Positions 1 through 9,786 of a stretch of DNA of 64,000 nucleotides are shown here, piece by piece. Position 1 is the first letter of the stretch, and every line of letters starts with the position of its first letter. Below the pieces are notes generated by a model. The model saw only the letters and a list, made by a program, of their open reading frames with translations. It was not told the origin of the DNA and did not search any database. The position numbers and the translations under genes are program-made. This DNA comes from Planctomycetota bacterium (GTDB taxonomy: Bacteria > Planctomycetota > B15-G4 > SIAN01): assembly GCA_028289345.1 (NCBI GenBank), contig JANQQL010000010.1:682001-746000 (forward strand). The letters are read 5' to 3'.

Positions 1-1399
1 TCGGCTCGTCCCCTTCATTGTGACCCAGACGCCGGTAGCAGTACATGTCGATCACCACGTCCCGGCGAAATTGACGGCGGAAGTCCAAAGCGAGATTGAC
101 CACCTGAGCGACGGCCTCGGGGTCCTCGCCGTTGACGTGAAAGATGGGGCTGTGCAGCATCTTTGCCACGTCCGTCGCGTACACCGGTGAACGGCCCTGC
201 TGGGGACCCGTGGTGAAACCAATCTGGTTGTTGACCACGATGTGGAGTGTGCCGCCGGTTCGGTAACCGACAAGTTCGCTCAGGTTCAGTGTTTCCTGGA
301 CCACTCCTTGGCCCGCGAACGCTGCATCTCCGTGGATGACGAGTGCCATGCCGCGGGCCCGCTCGATGTCGCCGAAGCGGTCCTGCTTAGCCCGGACTCT
401 GCCCACGGCCACCGGTCCGACACACTCGAGGTGGCTGGGGTTGAAGCAAAGCGACAGGTGCACTTTGTTGCCGTTCGCCGTGACTCGGTCGCAGCTGTGT
501 CCGAGGTGATACTTCACGTCGCCACGACCGCGCTGCCCTTCGGGATTGCGGTCCTCGAACTCGCGAAAGATCTGCGCCGGGCTCTTCCCGGTGATGTTGC
601 ACAACACATTCAGGCGCCCACGATGGGCCATGCCGATCACGATCTCTTCGACCCCTTGGTCGGCGGACTTCTCGACCGCGAGATCCAACAATGGGATCAG
701 ACTCTCGGCCCCTTCCAACGAGAAACGTTTGGCACCAATGTACTTTTTGGAAATGAAGCGCTCAAAAAGCACCGCATCGGTCAAAGCGGTGAGAATGCGG
801 AGCTGTTGATCGCGACTCAGCGAGAGCCGATTCTCGGTCCCTTCCATGCGCTCTTGCAGCCACTGCTTCACGTGGAGTTCGTCGATGTGCATGAACTGAA
901 CACCGATCGACCGGCAGTAGGTGTTGCGTAGTCGCGTCAACAGCTCTGCCAGGGTCAGCCGCGCCGGCCCCTCCACGGTGCTTCCCGAGAAGCGCAGCCC
1001 CATGTGGGATTCGTTCAATCCATAGAACGCCGGCTCGGTCTCGGGCTGAGGTTCCCGCGGCAGCCCCAAGGGATCGAGCTGAGCCAGGAGGTGACCGCGA
1101 ACGCGAAACGCTCGCACCAGCTGGTCCACTTTGTCCTGCAGCGCCTGGGCATCGGCTCGCTTGGTCGGGCCTCGCCCCGGACCGGCGGGATCAAAAATGC
1201 TGCGCGGGGTGAAACTGGGCTGCAGCCGGGGGACCCCGTTGGACGGCAGGGTCTCGAACCAATCCCGCCACACTGGATCGACCGACTCCGGAGCACTGCG
1301 ATATCTCTCGTAGAGCGCTTCTACGAACTCCAGGTTGCCCGAGCCGAGGCTCGCCGGATCAAGCCCCTCCGCGTCACTCGGGCTCGTGGTCTGCTTCAC
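1..1399 (-). CDS. sucA: 2-oxoglutarate dehydrogenase E1 component, N-terminal half (partial)
   Basis: Thiamine-diphosphate-dependent E1 of the 2-oxoglutarate dehydrogenase complex; in the cytoplasm it decarboxylates 2-oxoglutarate in the TCA cycle and passes the succinyl group to E2. Reading the complement from a GTG at 1399 gives 466 codons that run off the left edge, about half of the usual 900-950 residues. Family landmarks read in order: an N-terminal E2-binding-like segment ([20 protein letters not shown]), then [39 protein letters not shown] and [11 protein letters not shown]. The GTG start is chosen because AGGAG lies about seven bases upstream and the upstream ATG at 1440 is out of frame. 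E2 and E3 are not in this window. Function is certain; the exact start is fairly sure. Confidence 0.95.
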   Translation of the reverse strand, partial: MKQTTSPSDAEGLDPASLGSGNLEFVEALYERYRSAPESVDPVWRDWFETLPSNGVPRLQPSFTPRSIFDPAGPGRGPTKRADAQALQDKVDQLVRAFRVRGHLLAQLDPLGLPREPQPETEPAFYGLNESHMGLRFSGSTVEGPARLTLAELLTRLRNTYCRSIGVQFMHIDELHVKQWLQERMEGTENRLSLSRDQQLRILTALTDAVLFERFISKKYIGAKRFSLEGAESLIPLLDLAVEKSADQGVEEIVIGMAHRGRLNVLCNITGKSPAQIFREFEDRNPEGQRGRGDVKYHLGHSCDRVTANGNKVHLSLCFNPSHLECVGPVAVGRVRAKQDRFGDIERARGMALVIHGDAAFAGQGVVQETLNLSELVGYRTGGTLHIVVNNQIGFTTGPQQGRSPVYATDVAKMLHSPIFHVNGEDPEAVAQVVNLALDFRRQFRRDVVIDMYCYRRLGHNEGDEP

Positions 1400-1782
1400 C
1401 TCCAGCTCCTGTTCTCGATGGAATCGAATGCGGCGAACATCCCGTCGAAGATGGTCTCGTTCGAAAGGTCACCCGGAAGACCGACGGCACCGAGGAGTCG
1501 ATTCTAACCGCCGAAGATTGACGCGCATCGGAGGCTCGGGATTGCTCGAGCGGCGGCCCGAAACGGGTCGCGAGGAAATCCGTGGGAAGTGGCCCTGCCG
1601 ACCTTGGCCTCCGGCAATGATCGAGGGCCTCCGACCGCGGAAATCGCGAATCTTCCGGGACTTGGCCCCTGGGACTGGCAGGAAGAGTCTACGATGGGCG
1701 AGCACTTGCTCCGAACTTGAGCTATCGGTCTCCCCCGACTTCGAGGGGGGATGACTCCGGCCGCTGCCGAGGGAGATGCTTC
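1400..1782. other. Divergent intergenic region sucA / CBS gene
   Basis: No convincing gene. It must carry both divergent promoters. A hairpin TCCCCC (1731-1736) / GGGGGA (1746-1751) lies in the presumed 5' leader of the CBS gene. The open frames crossing this stretch have no ribosome-binding site or recognisable product. Confidence 0.5.
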
Positions 1783-2262
1783 ATGACCGTCCCGACCTCC
1801 GTTCTCGCGCGTGACTTCATGGTGACCAAGTTGGTCGCCCTCACGCCCCAGATGGACGCCCTCGACGCCATCCGGCAGCTCCTGACCCACAAGATCTCCG
1901 GCGCCCCCGTGATCGACGACAACCACCAGTACCTGGGGGTTTTCTCGGAGAAGAGCTGCATGCAGCTTCTGGTCGATGCGGCTTACGAGCAAATGCCGTC
2001 AAGTCAGGTCAGCCACTTCATGAACTCCGACCGCGGACGCACCATCCAGCACAACACGCCCTTCTTTTCCATCGTCCAAGTGTTCCTGAAGACCAACTAT
2101 CGACGCCTCCCCGTTCTCGACGGCGACAAACTCGTCGGGCAGATCAGCCGCCGCGACGTTCTCCGCCAGGCGATGAAACTGCTCGAGGCGACCCCGCAGA
2201 AGGAAAAGTCGTTGCTGTATCTGAGCGCCTTGGTCGAGCGCGACCAAGCGCCGTTGGGGTAG
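1783..2262 (+). CDS. Tandem CBS-domain protein
   Basis: A 159-residue cytoplasmic protein made of two CBS motifs, the paired module that usually binds adenosine nucleotides and acts as an energy or ligand sensor. The first repeat carries ARDFMVTKLVALTP...GAPVIDDNHQYLGVFSE and the second VSHFMN...RRLPVLDGDKLVGQISRRDVL, both with the usual 'pV.D....G..s..D' ending. No catalytic domain is attached, so it is a stand-alone CBS protein and its partner is unknown. The start is ATG 1783, preceded by GAGGGAG at 1769-1775; an in-frame start further upstream would add residues with no CBS character. It converges on the amidohydrolase gene, with 28 bp between the stops. Confidence 0.85.
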   Translation: MTVPTSVLARDFMVTKLVALTPQMDALDAIRQLLTHKISGAPVIDDNHQYLGVFSEKSCMQLLVDAAYEQMPSSQVSHFMNSDRGRTIQHNTPFFSIVQVFLKTNYRRLPVLDGDKLVGQISRRDVLRQAMKLLEATPQKEKSLLYLSALVERDQAPLG

Positions 2263-2290
2263 CGAGCGTCCTCTCGAGCGTCACCCGTCA

Positions 2291-3607
2291 TCACTCCAGC
2301 GAGTACCTCGCGCGAACCGCGTCGCGGGCTGCGTGCAGCCGCTCTCCCTCCACCCAAACGCCGCGGTAGTAAAGCCCCTCCAACTCTTCCACCGCGGTGA
2401 CGTCGTGGAGGGGATTCCTGCCCACCAGGATCAGATTCGCTTCCTTGCCAGGCTCGATGGTGCCCCACTGGCCCTCTTCGTTGAGATAGATCGCGACGTT
2501 GGTGGTGGCGGTCCGAAGCGCGGCGTAGTGGTCAAGGCCGACGTCGACAAGCAGGGCGAGCTCCCGAGAGAGGGACACTCCTGGCACAACGGCCCCGAAC
2601 GCGTCGGTGCCGAGGATCATGGGAACTCCCGCCTCGTGGAAATCGAACATCAGCTGGCCGAGCAACTGCGACTTCCGCAAGAACGCTTCGGCTCTGGATG
2701 ACGAAGGCCCGTGAGACCGGTACTCGTTCCGGTCCGAGAGCCAGATCCGACGCTCCATCGGCGGAAGGTAATCCCAGGCAGGGTCCAGAGCCAGATTCTC
2801 GAAGCGCTCATCATCGAGGTAGTCGGCGATCGTCCGATACACCAGGAGCGTGGGGCAGACCCACGTGCCTGCTTCGGCGACCGTGCGGGCTGCGGAGCGG
2901 CGCAACTCCGGATCCGCCAGCCCCTCTTCTCCACCAAGCAGGTAGTAGAACTCCTCGGCATGCGCGACCGAGGAGAGGCGCAGCGTCTGGTCCATCGGAC
3001 GTTGGCGCTGGGCATGTCCGACGACCGGCAAGCCTCGGTCCGCGGCACCGCTCAAGAGTGCATCGTAGGTCGCAGGCGGAAGATCTTCGTGAACCTTCAC
3101 AAAGTCGTAACCGCGCTCGAGATGTCGATCGAGAAGCGGCTCGACGGCTTCGACGGAGGGCAGCGTTCGAGGATTGAGGACCGGTCCCGACACCAGATAG
3201 CGCGGTCCTTGCAAACGCCCGGCCTCCAACGCTTCACGCATCGCCACGTGATCCAGCCAGCCGTCTTGAGCATCCATGTTCCGAACGGTGGTGACTCCGT
3301 GGGACAGGTAGAGCAGGAAGACAGATTCGGGATCGGCCCGCACGTGCGCGTGCATGTCGGCGAGCGCCGGCATGACAAAGCTTCCAGCACCGTCGACCGT
3401 GATCACTCCGGGCGGTGGCCGATAGCTCGCGTCTTCGATCGCCAAGATTCGGCCGGATCCGATCAACACGGATCGGTTTTCCATCACCGAATCCGACGTC
3501 ATGGGCACGACGTGAACGTTCGTAAACACGTGCTCGACCGACTCGTACTCCCCCAGGCGTTGCAAGGGAGAGGAAAGAAGCGCACAGAGGGCGGATGCGA
3601 GAAACAT
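2291..3607 (-). CDS. Secreted amidohydrolase (imidazolonepropionase/prolidase-like)
   Basis: A 438-residue metal-dependent hydrolase of the amidohydrolase superfamily with a Sec-type signal peptide (MFLASALCALLSS...), so it probably acts in the periplasm. Metal-site features are visible: the HAHV pair after the first beta strand (ALADMHAHV), FVKVHEDLP, VVGHAQ, AHAEEFY and the late GTDAFG Asp motif. The C-terminal IEPGKEANLILVGRNPL segment is the composite beta-sandwich typical of this superfamily. The start at 3607 is supported by GAGGAGG at 3613-3619. Related enzymes cleave dipeptides with C-terminal proline or cyclic amides, but the substrate cannot be read from sequence. It is divergent from a PadR-type regulator 62 bp away, which probably controls it. 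Confidence 0.85.
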   Translation of the reverse strand: MFLASALCALLSSPLQRLGEYESVEHVFTNVHVVPMTSDSVMENRSVLIGSGRILAIEDASYRPPPGVITVDGAGSFVMPALADMHAHVRADPESVFLLYLSHGVTTVRNMDAQDGWLDHVAMREALEAGRLQGPRYLVSGPVLNPRTLPSVEAVEPLLDRHLERGYDFVKVHEDLPPATYDALLSGAADRGLPVVGHAQRQRPMDQTLRLSSVAHAEEFYYLLGGEEGLADPELRRSAARTVAEAGTWVCPTLLVYRTIADYLDDERFENLALDPAWDYLPPMERRIWLSDRNEYRSHGPSSSRAEAFLRKSQLLGQLMFDFHEAGVPMILGTDAFGAVVPGVSLSRELALLVDVGLDHYAALRTATTNVAIYLNEEGQWGTIEPGKEANLILVGRNPLHDVTAVEELEGLYYRGVWVEGERLHAARDAVRARYSLE

Positions 3608-3648
3608 GGTTGCCTCCTCTTGGGGACGAAGGCTAGTATTACGAATCG

Positions 3649-3664
3649 GAACATTGATCGGTTC
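3649..3664. promoter_or_regulatory. Candidate PadR operator (GAAC-N8-GTTC)
   Basis: Inverted half-sites GAAC (3649-3652) and GTTC (3661-3664), eight bases apart, lie just before the padR-like start and between the two divergent genes. The 4-N8-4 spacing resembles published PadR-family operators, but the half-site sequence differs. Short half-sites like this can arise by chance. Confidence 0.25.
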
Positions 3665-3669
3665 ACGAA

Positions 3670-4209
3670 ATGAAGAAAACACCGTCCCTGACCGAACTCG
3701 AGGGCGACGTTCTCGGCTTCATCTGGAAGCTGGGCCCGGCCACGGCCTATCGGGTTGGAAAAGTCTTTGCCGACTCGCCTTCTTCTCACTGGAGAGCGAG
3801 TGCTGGAGCGATCTATCCGGTGGTTGAACGCTTGCTCGAGCATCGGCTGATTCGAGGAGAACACAAGCAGCGCGGCACTCGCAGTTCCGCTCTCTTGACG
3901 ATCACCCCAGCGGGAGAGGCAGCGCTGTCCGCGTGGGTCGCCCCCGATTCGGTGAATGATCTGGCGGCCTTCACTCACGACCCGATTCGCACCCGCATCC
4001 ACTTTCTGGCCATTCTTCCGCGCAACAAGCGCAAGGCTCACCTCCAGCGGGTGGCCTCGGCCCTCGAGTCCCAGGTTTCCGAGTACAGCGACACAAGCTC
4101 CGGGGAATGGGCGGACGGAGACTCCTGGGATGACGCGGTTCGTCGTGGCGCGCTCGAGATGCATCGGGCGCGACTGCGCTGGGTTCGTTGGTGCCTGGAC
4201 CACTTGTGA
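3670..4209 (+). CDS. PadR-family transcriptional regulator
   Basis: A 179-residue DNA-binding protein with an N-terminal winged helix: LEGDVLGFIWKLGPATAYRV, then SAGAIYPVVERLLEHRLIRG, matching the PadR recognition-helix region, and the wing TPAGEAAL. The C-terminal half (PADR-type helical dimerisation segment) ends HRARLRWVRWCLDHL. Its usual role is a ligand-responsive repressor of a neighbouring operon. It is divergent from the secreted amidohydrolase (62 bp), the most likely target, and may also control itself. The start is ATG 3670; no strong Shine-Dalgarno sequence is visible. Confidence 0.85.
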   Translation: MKKTPSLTELEGDVLGFIWKLGPATAYRVGKVFADSPSSHWRASAGAIYPVVERLLEHRLIRGEHKQRGTRSSALLTITPAGEAALSAWVAPDSVNDLAAFTHDPIRTRIHFLAILPRNKRKAHLQRVASALESQVSEYSDTSSGEWADGDSWDDAVRRGALEMHRARLRWVRWCLDHL

Positions 4210-4315
4210 CTGGCGATCATGATTGAATCCTCTGACCCCGGAGCGTCTACTCACGGCAGATCCCAAGTCGGGACCAACAGTCCTCGCTCCATTCCACGGT
4301 CATGGAGGAACCCAC

Positions 4316-7300
4316 ATGCATCGACTGAGGCTCTTGCTTCTGCACATATCGTTCGCCGTCACGTTGTTTGTCGGAACAGTCCAACCCACCGCTCCTGCCC
4401 AATCCATCGACGACTCGTATCTCCAGTACCCCACCACGTGCGACAACCTGACGTCATGCGATCAACCAGTGGGTCCCTGGGAGTACTTCCTCTACGAAGA
4501 TGACTTTGACTGCACGACGAGATCGATCCCCATCCCTTGTTCAACAATATCCCCCAACGACTACACCCCCATCACCCTCTGTGAATCAGTCTCCGCGCAC
4601 CAATGTGGCGTGACGGCAGACGATGTGCACTTGCCCGAGAGTTATGGAGGAGCGGGCGTTCTAGGATTCAAGAAGGATCACCGTTGCTTCACCGGAACCT
4701 CTCCAGATTACCCCGTCGCGGACCGTGTGTTTCAGACACCCACGACCAAGGACACCGTTCGGGTGTGGACAGCACCCGACGACGGAGAGGTCGTCATCGA
4801 CCTCTCCCCATCCTCGAATCGAATCGGTGCCTGGGCTCATTCCGACACGCTCGGTGATGGGAAGCGGATTCTGATCTATCGGTACAGCTTCGACGACTCT
4901 ACGAACGATTACGTGGATCAGCGACTCCTGCTGTTGAATACGTACGTTCCGTTTGATGCACGGGTCGGCCGGGAAACCGCCATGACCGCTGAGGAAGCCG
5001 GGTTTCCCATCCATGTGCGCGTGAACGAACACGACCGGATCGCGTTTCACGTGAATCGAAACGCGTTGAACGGCTGGGACACCGTGGTCTTCGATCCGCG
5101 TGTCACTTTCACCCCGGCCGCTGGCACGTACTCCCTCGGCCTGACCACCACTCAGTCACCAACCGATTTCGCGGGCACGACTCAGGGAGTCGACAACTGG
5201 TACTACGGGCGCATCGATGCGACAGATCTCACCGATTCGTACAACACAAGCGGCATGGTCTGGCGCCCAAATGCCTCCACGCCTCGCTGGAAAAGTGACT
5301 CCTCCCAACTCTTCCTCGATGCGGGCCAACAAAAGCCGCACGGCTCGGAAGCGGCCTGCCGGATCTGGGTTGCCCCCCACGATGGATGGTGCCAGATCTC
5401 GTCCGACGGCATTCACCTTGACCCTCTGCAAGGCCAGAACCCATTGATGGATGGCGTGACGGTTCAGCTCCTCCATCATTCTGTAAACGCGTCTCAGAGT
5501 GCCGATGGCACGATCCTCTGGACAGGAGATGTTGATTGGCAGGACAACCTGTCTCAGTCCTTCTACGAGCCCTTGTTTGTCAACGAAGGCGACAAACTCG
5601 TCGTCCGTGTGGCCCCGAAAGCGAATGCCATCAGTGACCGAACCGTGCTGAACATCTCCATCGACCTTGATCCAACGGGATTCGGCTGCATGACCCCACA
5701 GACGATTCCGGGAAACGACACGATCAACAACACGTCAGTCCTGCGAATCACTCAGCCGACCACGTGGCGAAACGTTCACTACCAGATTCCCGCAACAATT
5801 GTTCTGGAAGCGGACCTCACAATCGAAGATTCGATCATCGAGCTCATGGGCACGGCACCCCAGGAGTACAACTACCTGTGGTACCAGACCTCTTCGGGGG
5901 ATCGGGTCACTTTGACCACACGACGGTCGATCGTCGGCGGAACAAGCTCTGGGGGAACAGTGTCCCATGCCAACTTCCAGATGGCCGGGGACCCACGGGT
6001 CGAATGGGGACTTCCTGGGCACATCGATGGACAGTGGATCGCCGAGAAGACGGTCATTCGGTACTCGGCGGCCATTGGCATGCACGGGAATCACGCGCTC
6101 CACGCCTCCGAACTCTTCGTGGGCGATTCCGGGGGCAGTATTGCGATGAACGAGGACTCCTCCGCAGTCCTGAAGGATTCCTACTTCAAGCTGGGCATGA
6201 ATCACCGACTGGGAATCAGCCAGTGTGGGAACGAGTCTTACGACTTTGGATTCCTGGACGTCAATAAGTGGATGGACTACCCGACGCCCCCACCGCCGAC
6301 CAACAACTTTCTTCACAGCCCGGTGCCGACGCTCGACCAAAGCGCGTGCCCGTTCTGGATCATTCGAGCGGATGGGGTTCGCGCGGCTTGTGTCAGTCCG
6401 ATGGAGCCATGGGTCTACAAGATCGAGTCGGAAGTTCCCGCCAACGAAGCCTTTGGACCGGACGAGCCGGTCACTTGCCAGTTGCAGTTTCGGGGAGTGG
6501 ATGCGGGAGAAATGTCTCTGCCGATCTGGGACTACGACGCAGCGAGCTTGACCGGAACCCCCTCGTCTCCGGCATCATTCGACACGGGGAACATTCGCTG
6601 GGAAACCGAAGGGGATCTGCCAATTCGGCAGTGGGCTCTCTACTTGAACGATGAGAACGCAATCCCGAGCTCCGTGCAGGTTTCCGAGGCGACTCGAGTC
6701 TCGGAGTGCATTCTGGTCAATGGTTCGAGTGCAACGTTCACCGGTCCTTTGGGCGGAGGAGACGATCCCTCCGATCCGAAGTACACCCTCGAGTGTCTGG
6801 CCTCGAAGATGTCGGCCCGGGACACCCATTCGACCATCGATGTGCGTCGCGCTCGGGTGGGGAATTTCGTCGGCGGCATCAAGGGACAGCTCGAAGCCCA
6901 GTCAGGAGCATCGATCACGGTGAGCGAGTCTCAGATCAGAGAGCTCGAGATCATCACCACCGACTCCGGCAGCACGATTGATTTCTACGGCGTCTTCGAC
7001 GAAAGCTGGTGCCCAATTTTCTCGAATGCGGCCGTCGGAAATGACATCACACTCAATGGATTCAACGGTTCAGGGATCAACTTTTACCCGCCACCGGCCT
7101 TGACCGCCCAATACTCGTGGACCGCGGGAGGAATCCATGCGAATTGGAGAGACTGGGATTCTGGATCCAATGGTGGCTTCGCCCCTTGGGATCCTCCCAA
7201 CGGATCCGTGCTCGAATTGTCCTACCAGGACGTGGCCGCGAACCAGAGGTGGTTCCCTCGCATCGTTTGCCCCAACGGATCTTATGCATTCCAAACTCCG

Positions 7301-7741
7301 GACCCGCTGTACTTGGTCGTCCGGTGCCAGATCCTCACCAACGACTTAGAGACCGAGGGGTGGTCCCCAACCTTGCGCTTCGAAGGCTATGAGTCCCCGC
7401 CACAGAACCCTCCGTTCTGGGATGACGTCATTGCTCCGTTCTGGCGTGAGATGCCTCTCGACAACTGGCAAACAATGCACACCTATGTTTGGAATCTCCA
7501 CAACCCGCAGGATCCCAATTCAAAGGTGGCGGAAATCACGAACTGGGACGCTCAAGAGTTTGAGGGCTTCGATGAAAACATCAGCGACTTGACTTACTGG
7601 TCGCTTTGGTTTGGCCGGAAAACAGCGGACGACCATCTCCACCTTGATTCGTCGAACTATTCGTCCGTTCTGAGAATTGAAGAGATTCACGTGACGACGA
7701 ACTACACGGACTACACGAACGATGCGGACTGCGATCCGTAG
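4316..7741 (+). CDS. Very large exported protein with duplicated beta-sandwich modules; function unknown
   Basis: The 1141-residue product starts with a clear signal peptide (MHRLRLLLLHISFAVTLFVG, cleaved near APAQS), preceded by GGAGGA at 4304-4309; the frame is open further upstream but that start would bury the signal. I do not recognise the whole. Two similar modules occur in the first 450 residues: one begins VWTAPDDGEVVIDLS and one IWVAPHDGWCQIS, each ending in a strand of the type 'vnEGDkLvvRVapkaNa..D'. This looks like a duplicated carbohydrate-binding-like beta sandwich. Residues about 460-640 have the short-strand look of a beta-helix. The Cys-containing tail ends TNDADCDP. It is probably cell-surface or secreted. 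A strong hairpin follows the stop. Confidence 0.7.
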   Translation: MHRLRLLLLHISFAVTLFVGTVQPTAPAQSIDDSYLQYPTTCDNLTSCDQPVGPWEYFLYEDDFDCTTRSIPIPCSTISPNDYTPITLCESVSAHQCGVTADDVHLPESYGGAGVLGFKKDHRCFTGTSPDYPVADRVFQTPTTKDTVRVWTAPDDGEVVIDLSPSSNRIGAWAHSDTLGDGKRILIYRYSFDDSTNDYVDQRLLLLNTYVPFDARVGRETAMTAEEAGFPIHVRVNEHDRIAFHVNRNALNGWDTVVFDPRVTFTPAAGTYSLGLTTTQSPTDFAGTTQGVDNWYYGRIDATDLTDSYNTSGMVWRPNASTPRWKSDSSQLFLDAGQQKPHGSEAACRIWVAPHDGWCQISSDGIHLDPLQGQNPLMDGVTVQLLHHSVNASQSADGTILWTGDVDWQDNLSQSFYEPLFVNEGDKLVVRVAPKANAISDRTVLNISIDLDPTGFGCMTPQTIPGNDTINNTSVLRITQPTTWRNVHYQIPATIVLEADLTIEDSIIELMGTAPQEYNYLWYQTSSGDRVTLTTRRSIVGGTSSGGTVSHANFQMAGDPRVEWGLPGHIDGQWIAEKTVIRYSAAIGMHGNHALHASELFVGDSGGSIAMNEDSSAVLKDSYFKLGMNHRLGISQCGNESYDFGFLDVNKWMDYPTPPPPTNNFLHSPVPTLDQSACPFWIIRADGVRAACVSPMEPWVYKIESEVPANEAFGPDEPVTCQLQFRGVDAGEMSLPIWDYDAASLTGTPSSPASFDTGNIRWETEGDLPIRQWALYLNDENAIPSSVQVSEATRVSECILVNGSSATFTGPLGGGDDPSDPKYTLECLASKMSARDTHSTIDVRRARVGNFVGGIKGQLEAQSGASITVSESQIRELEIITTDSGSTIDFYGVFDESWCPIFSNAAVGNDITLNGFNGSGINFYPPPALTAQYSWTAGGIHANWRDWDSGSNGGFAPWDPPNGSVLELSYQDVAANQRWFPRIVCPNGSYAFQTPDPLYLVVRCQILTNDLETEGWSPTLRFEGYESPPQNPPFWDDVIAPFWREMPLDNWQTMHTYVWNLHNPQDPNSKVAEITNWDAQEFEGFDENISDLTYWSLWFGRKTADDHLHLDSSNYSSVLRIEEIHVTTNYTDYTNDADCDP

Positions 7742-7757
7742 CCGGATCACCGCCCAG

Positions 7758-7788
7758 CCCCCCCTTCTCCAAGACGGAGAAGGGGGGG
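7758..7788. terminator. Perfect 13-bp GC-rich hairpin after the large exported protein
   Basis: CCCCCCCTTCTCC (7758-7770), loop AAGAC, GGAGAAGGGGGGG (7776-7788): thirteen perfect pairs starting 17 bases after the stop codon. There is no T-tract, so it is either a weak intrinsic terminator or an mRNA 3'-end stabiliser. It also lies 37 bases before the next gene. Confidence 0.6.
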
Positions 7789-7825
7789 AGGAACTCGAGT
7801 ATCCAGAAAGCTATTGTTCGAGTGA

Positions 7826-9562
7826 ATGAGACGCCCTGCTCGACTCCTGCTAGCACTGATCATTCCGCTCACCCTCGGCTTCGCAGTCTGGATGTCTCTC
7901 CGGTTCCCCGCCTGGCAGCCCAACGAAGATTGGAGAGTCCTGGAACTGGTTCGCGATCGATTCCGCGAGCGGGGTCTGGAGCTTCCACTGGACTCTGTGC
8001 AACTGAAGCGAATCCAGGAGTCAGAGGTGGCCGCGCACTGGCCCTCACCAACGAAGGAGTGGATCTCCGTCAAGGTTCTTGGCGAGTCTCTTGGCGACTC
8101 TTGCGATCACGCAAGTTCTGACGAGGACGACTCGGAGTGCCCTTACGCAGGCTTCTATCTGCGCGAAACTCAGACAATTGTTTTGGTTGACCGCCCGCCC
8201 GGCGCCACCTCCGGCGACCGCCTGGACCCATCGATCAAAGACATGCTTGGCAGATCCGAACTCCGCTACGTGATTGCCCATGAGGCGGCTCACGCGTGGC
8301 AACACCAGAACGGTCGCATGGCCAATCCGTCAACCATCGAGCAGGCATGGGTCCTTCGCTGTCGACTGGAAGGGGAAGCCGAGTTCCTTGCCTCTTTGAT
8401 TCTTGCTGAAGATTCCGAGGAGTCATGGGCGTCTTCATGGGAAGAGTCATCGGCGAATCTCGCATTCTCTGACGGCCCGATGCTCGCTCCCTATCATCTC
8501 GGCTACGCCCATGCTCAACACATGTTCCACGAGCTCGGCTGGCCGGCCGTACTCGAGAGTTCGTGGCCGGTTTCGACGGAGCAACTGCTGCATCCTTCGA
8601 AATGGAAGCAGGACAACCCGACCCCGGTCTCTCTTCCCAAATGGCCCGGTTCCCTGGGCCCGATTGATGAAGAAGCGGAAGATGTGCTCGGGGAGTTTTT
8701 CTTGCACAGCGTTCTCCCTTCGAAAGGGCAGTTCGAGGAGACCTGGGTCCTTGCTGCCACCGGCTGGGACGGAGAGCGACTGAGAGTTGCTCGAACACCC
8801 TACGGTTCGGCATTGATGTGGCGCACGGTTTGGGATCGAGACGAGGATGCAAGGCAATTTCAAGCCGCCATGAAGTTCTCCTTTCTTGGCCTCATTCGGA
8901 GGGAGGGACAGGTCGTGGACCTGGCGTGGGCCTTCTCACCCAGCATCCAACGGGAATTGATGGCGAGCATGGCGGTCCACCCGGTGGATGCGTTGCCCGA
9001 TCCATTTGATGGCGCGACGACCGAGGCCATCGAAGAAGCTTGGAGGCGGCAACGGCTCTCGATTCCCATGCCCAAAGACGAGAGCCACTGGCACTTCCCT
9101 GGTCTTGGGTTCTCCGTCGCCGTGCGCGATGGTTGGCATCTCGCTGACGTCACCGGGGACAACCCACACCTCCGCTGGCAACAAGGACGGGCCGTGCTCG
9201 AGTTCGCTGCGCTCGTGGATCCGGAAGGTTCCGAATCTTGGGATTTGGACTGGTCGGACCCAGAGCAGGCCGCCGGTGACCTGCAGCAGGCTTTGGCGAA
9301 GACCGACGAAGAACTCCCCGAGTTGATCCGACAAAGGATGCCAATCCGCAGCGACTGTCAGGGGATTCGGATTGCCGGAAGACCAGCCGTCCTCTTGACG
9401 GTCGTCGGCGGCAAGCACTCGACTTCTTCGCGGTCACTGATCCTTCCCGAGGAAGACGGAATCCTGATGATCCGAGTGCAGGCGGTCGGAACCGACTGGC
9501 AACTTGTTGAAGGGGAAGCCCAAGCCATTCTCGATCGTGTGAAGTTCGATCCAGCACGCTGA
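7826..9562 (+). CDS. Membrane-anchored zinc metallopeptidase-like protein (HEAAH)
   Basis: A 578-residue protein with an N-terminal signal anchor (MRRPARLLLALIIPLTLGFAVW). It carries the gluzincin-like pair H152-E-A-A-H156 in the context VIAHEAAHAWQHQ, followed about 27 residues later by LEGEAEF, whose acidic residues (E184 region) would supply the third zinc ligand. This layout matches poorly characterised bacterial families in which a 'HE..HA.Q.Q' helix is followed by an EGEA helix. The C-terminal half (from about residue 400) contains a second, non-catalytic-looking domain. Most of the protein should face the periplasm. Substrate is unknown. The start at ATG 7826 has only a weak ribosome-binding site, and the preceding hairpin separates it from the upstream gene. 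Confidence 0.7.
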   Translation: MRRPARLLLALIIPLTLGFAVWMSLRFPAWQPNEDWRVLELVRDRFRERGLELPLDSVQLKRIQESEVAAHWPSPTKEWISVKVLGESLGDSCDHASSDEDDSECPYAGFYLRETQTIVLVDRPPGATSGDRLDPSIKDMLGRSELRYVIAHEAAHAWQHQNGRMANPSTIEQAWVLRCRLEGEAEFLASLILAEDSEESWASSWEESSANLAFSDGPMLAPYHLGYAHAQHMFHELGWPAVLESSWPVSTEQLLHPSKWKQDNPTPVSLPKWPGSLGPIDEEAEDVLGEFFLHSVLPSKGQFEETWVLAATGWDGERLRVARTPYGSALMWRTVWDRDEDARQFQAAMKFSFLGLIRREGQVVDLAWAFSPSIQRELMASMAVHPVDALPDPFDGATTEAIEEAWRRQRLSIPMPKDESHWHFPGLGFSVAVRDGWHLADVTGDNPHLRWQQGRAVLEFAALVDPEGSESWDLDWSDPEQAAGDLQQALAKTDEELPELIRQRMPIRSDCQGIRIAGRPAVLLTVVGGKHSTSSRSLILPEEDGILMIRVQAVGTDWQLVEGEAQAILDRVKFDPAR

Positions 9563-9786
9563 TCACCTGAACGAGCATGAGTGGACGATTCGAGTGATCC
9601 CGATCTGCTGACTGTGTCTGTCCAACTTCTGTGAGGCCACGACGCCACCCAGGTGACGAGGGAGGACCGCTCGAGGGATCGACCGCGAGCAAGTAGAGCC
9701 GTGGCCGTCACCAGACTGCCTTCCGGGGCTTTTGAGGCCCGGCTCCACTTGACACGGCGTCCTTCGCTTTCGCACTCTCGTCAGAG

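Noticed and set aside
2711-3673. 320-codon plus-strand open frame
   Set aside because: Antisense to the amidohydrolase with intact metal motifs.
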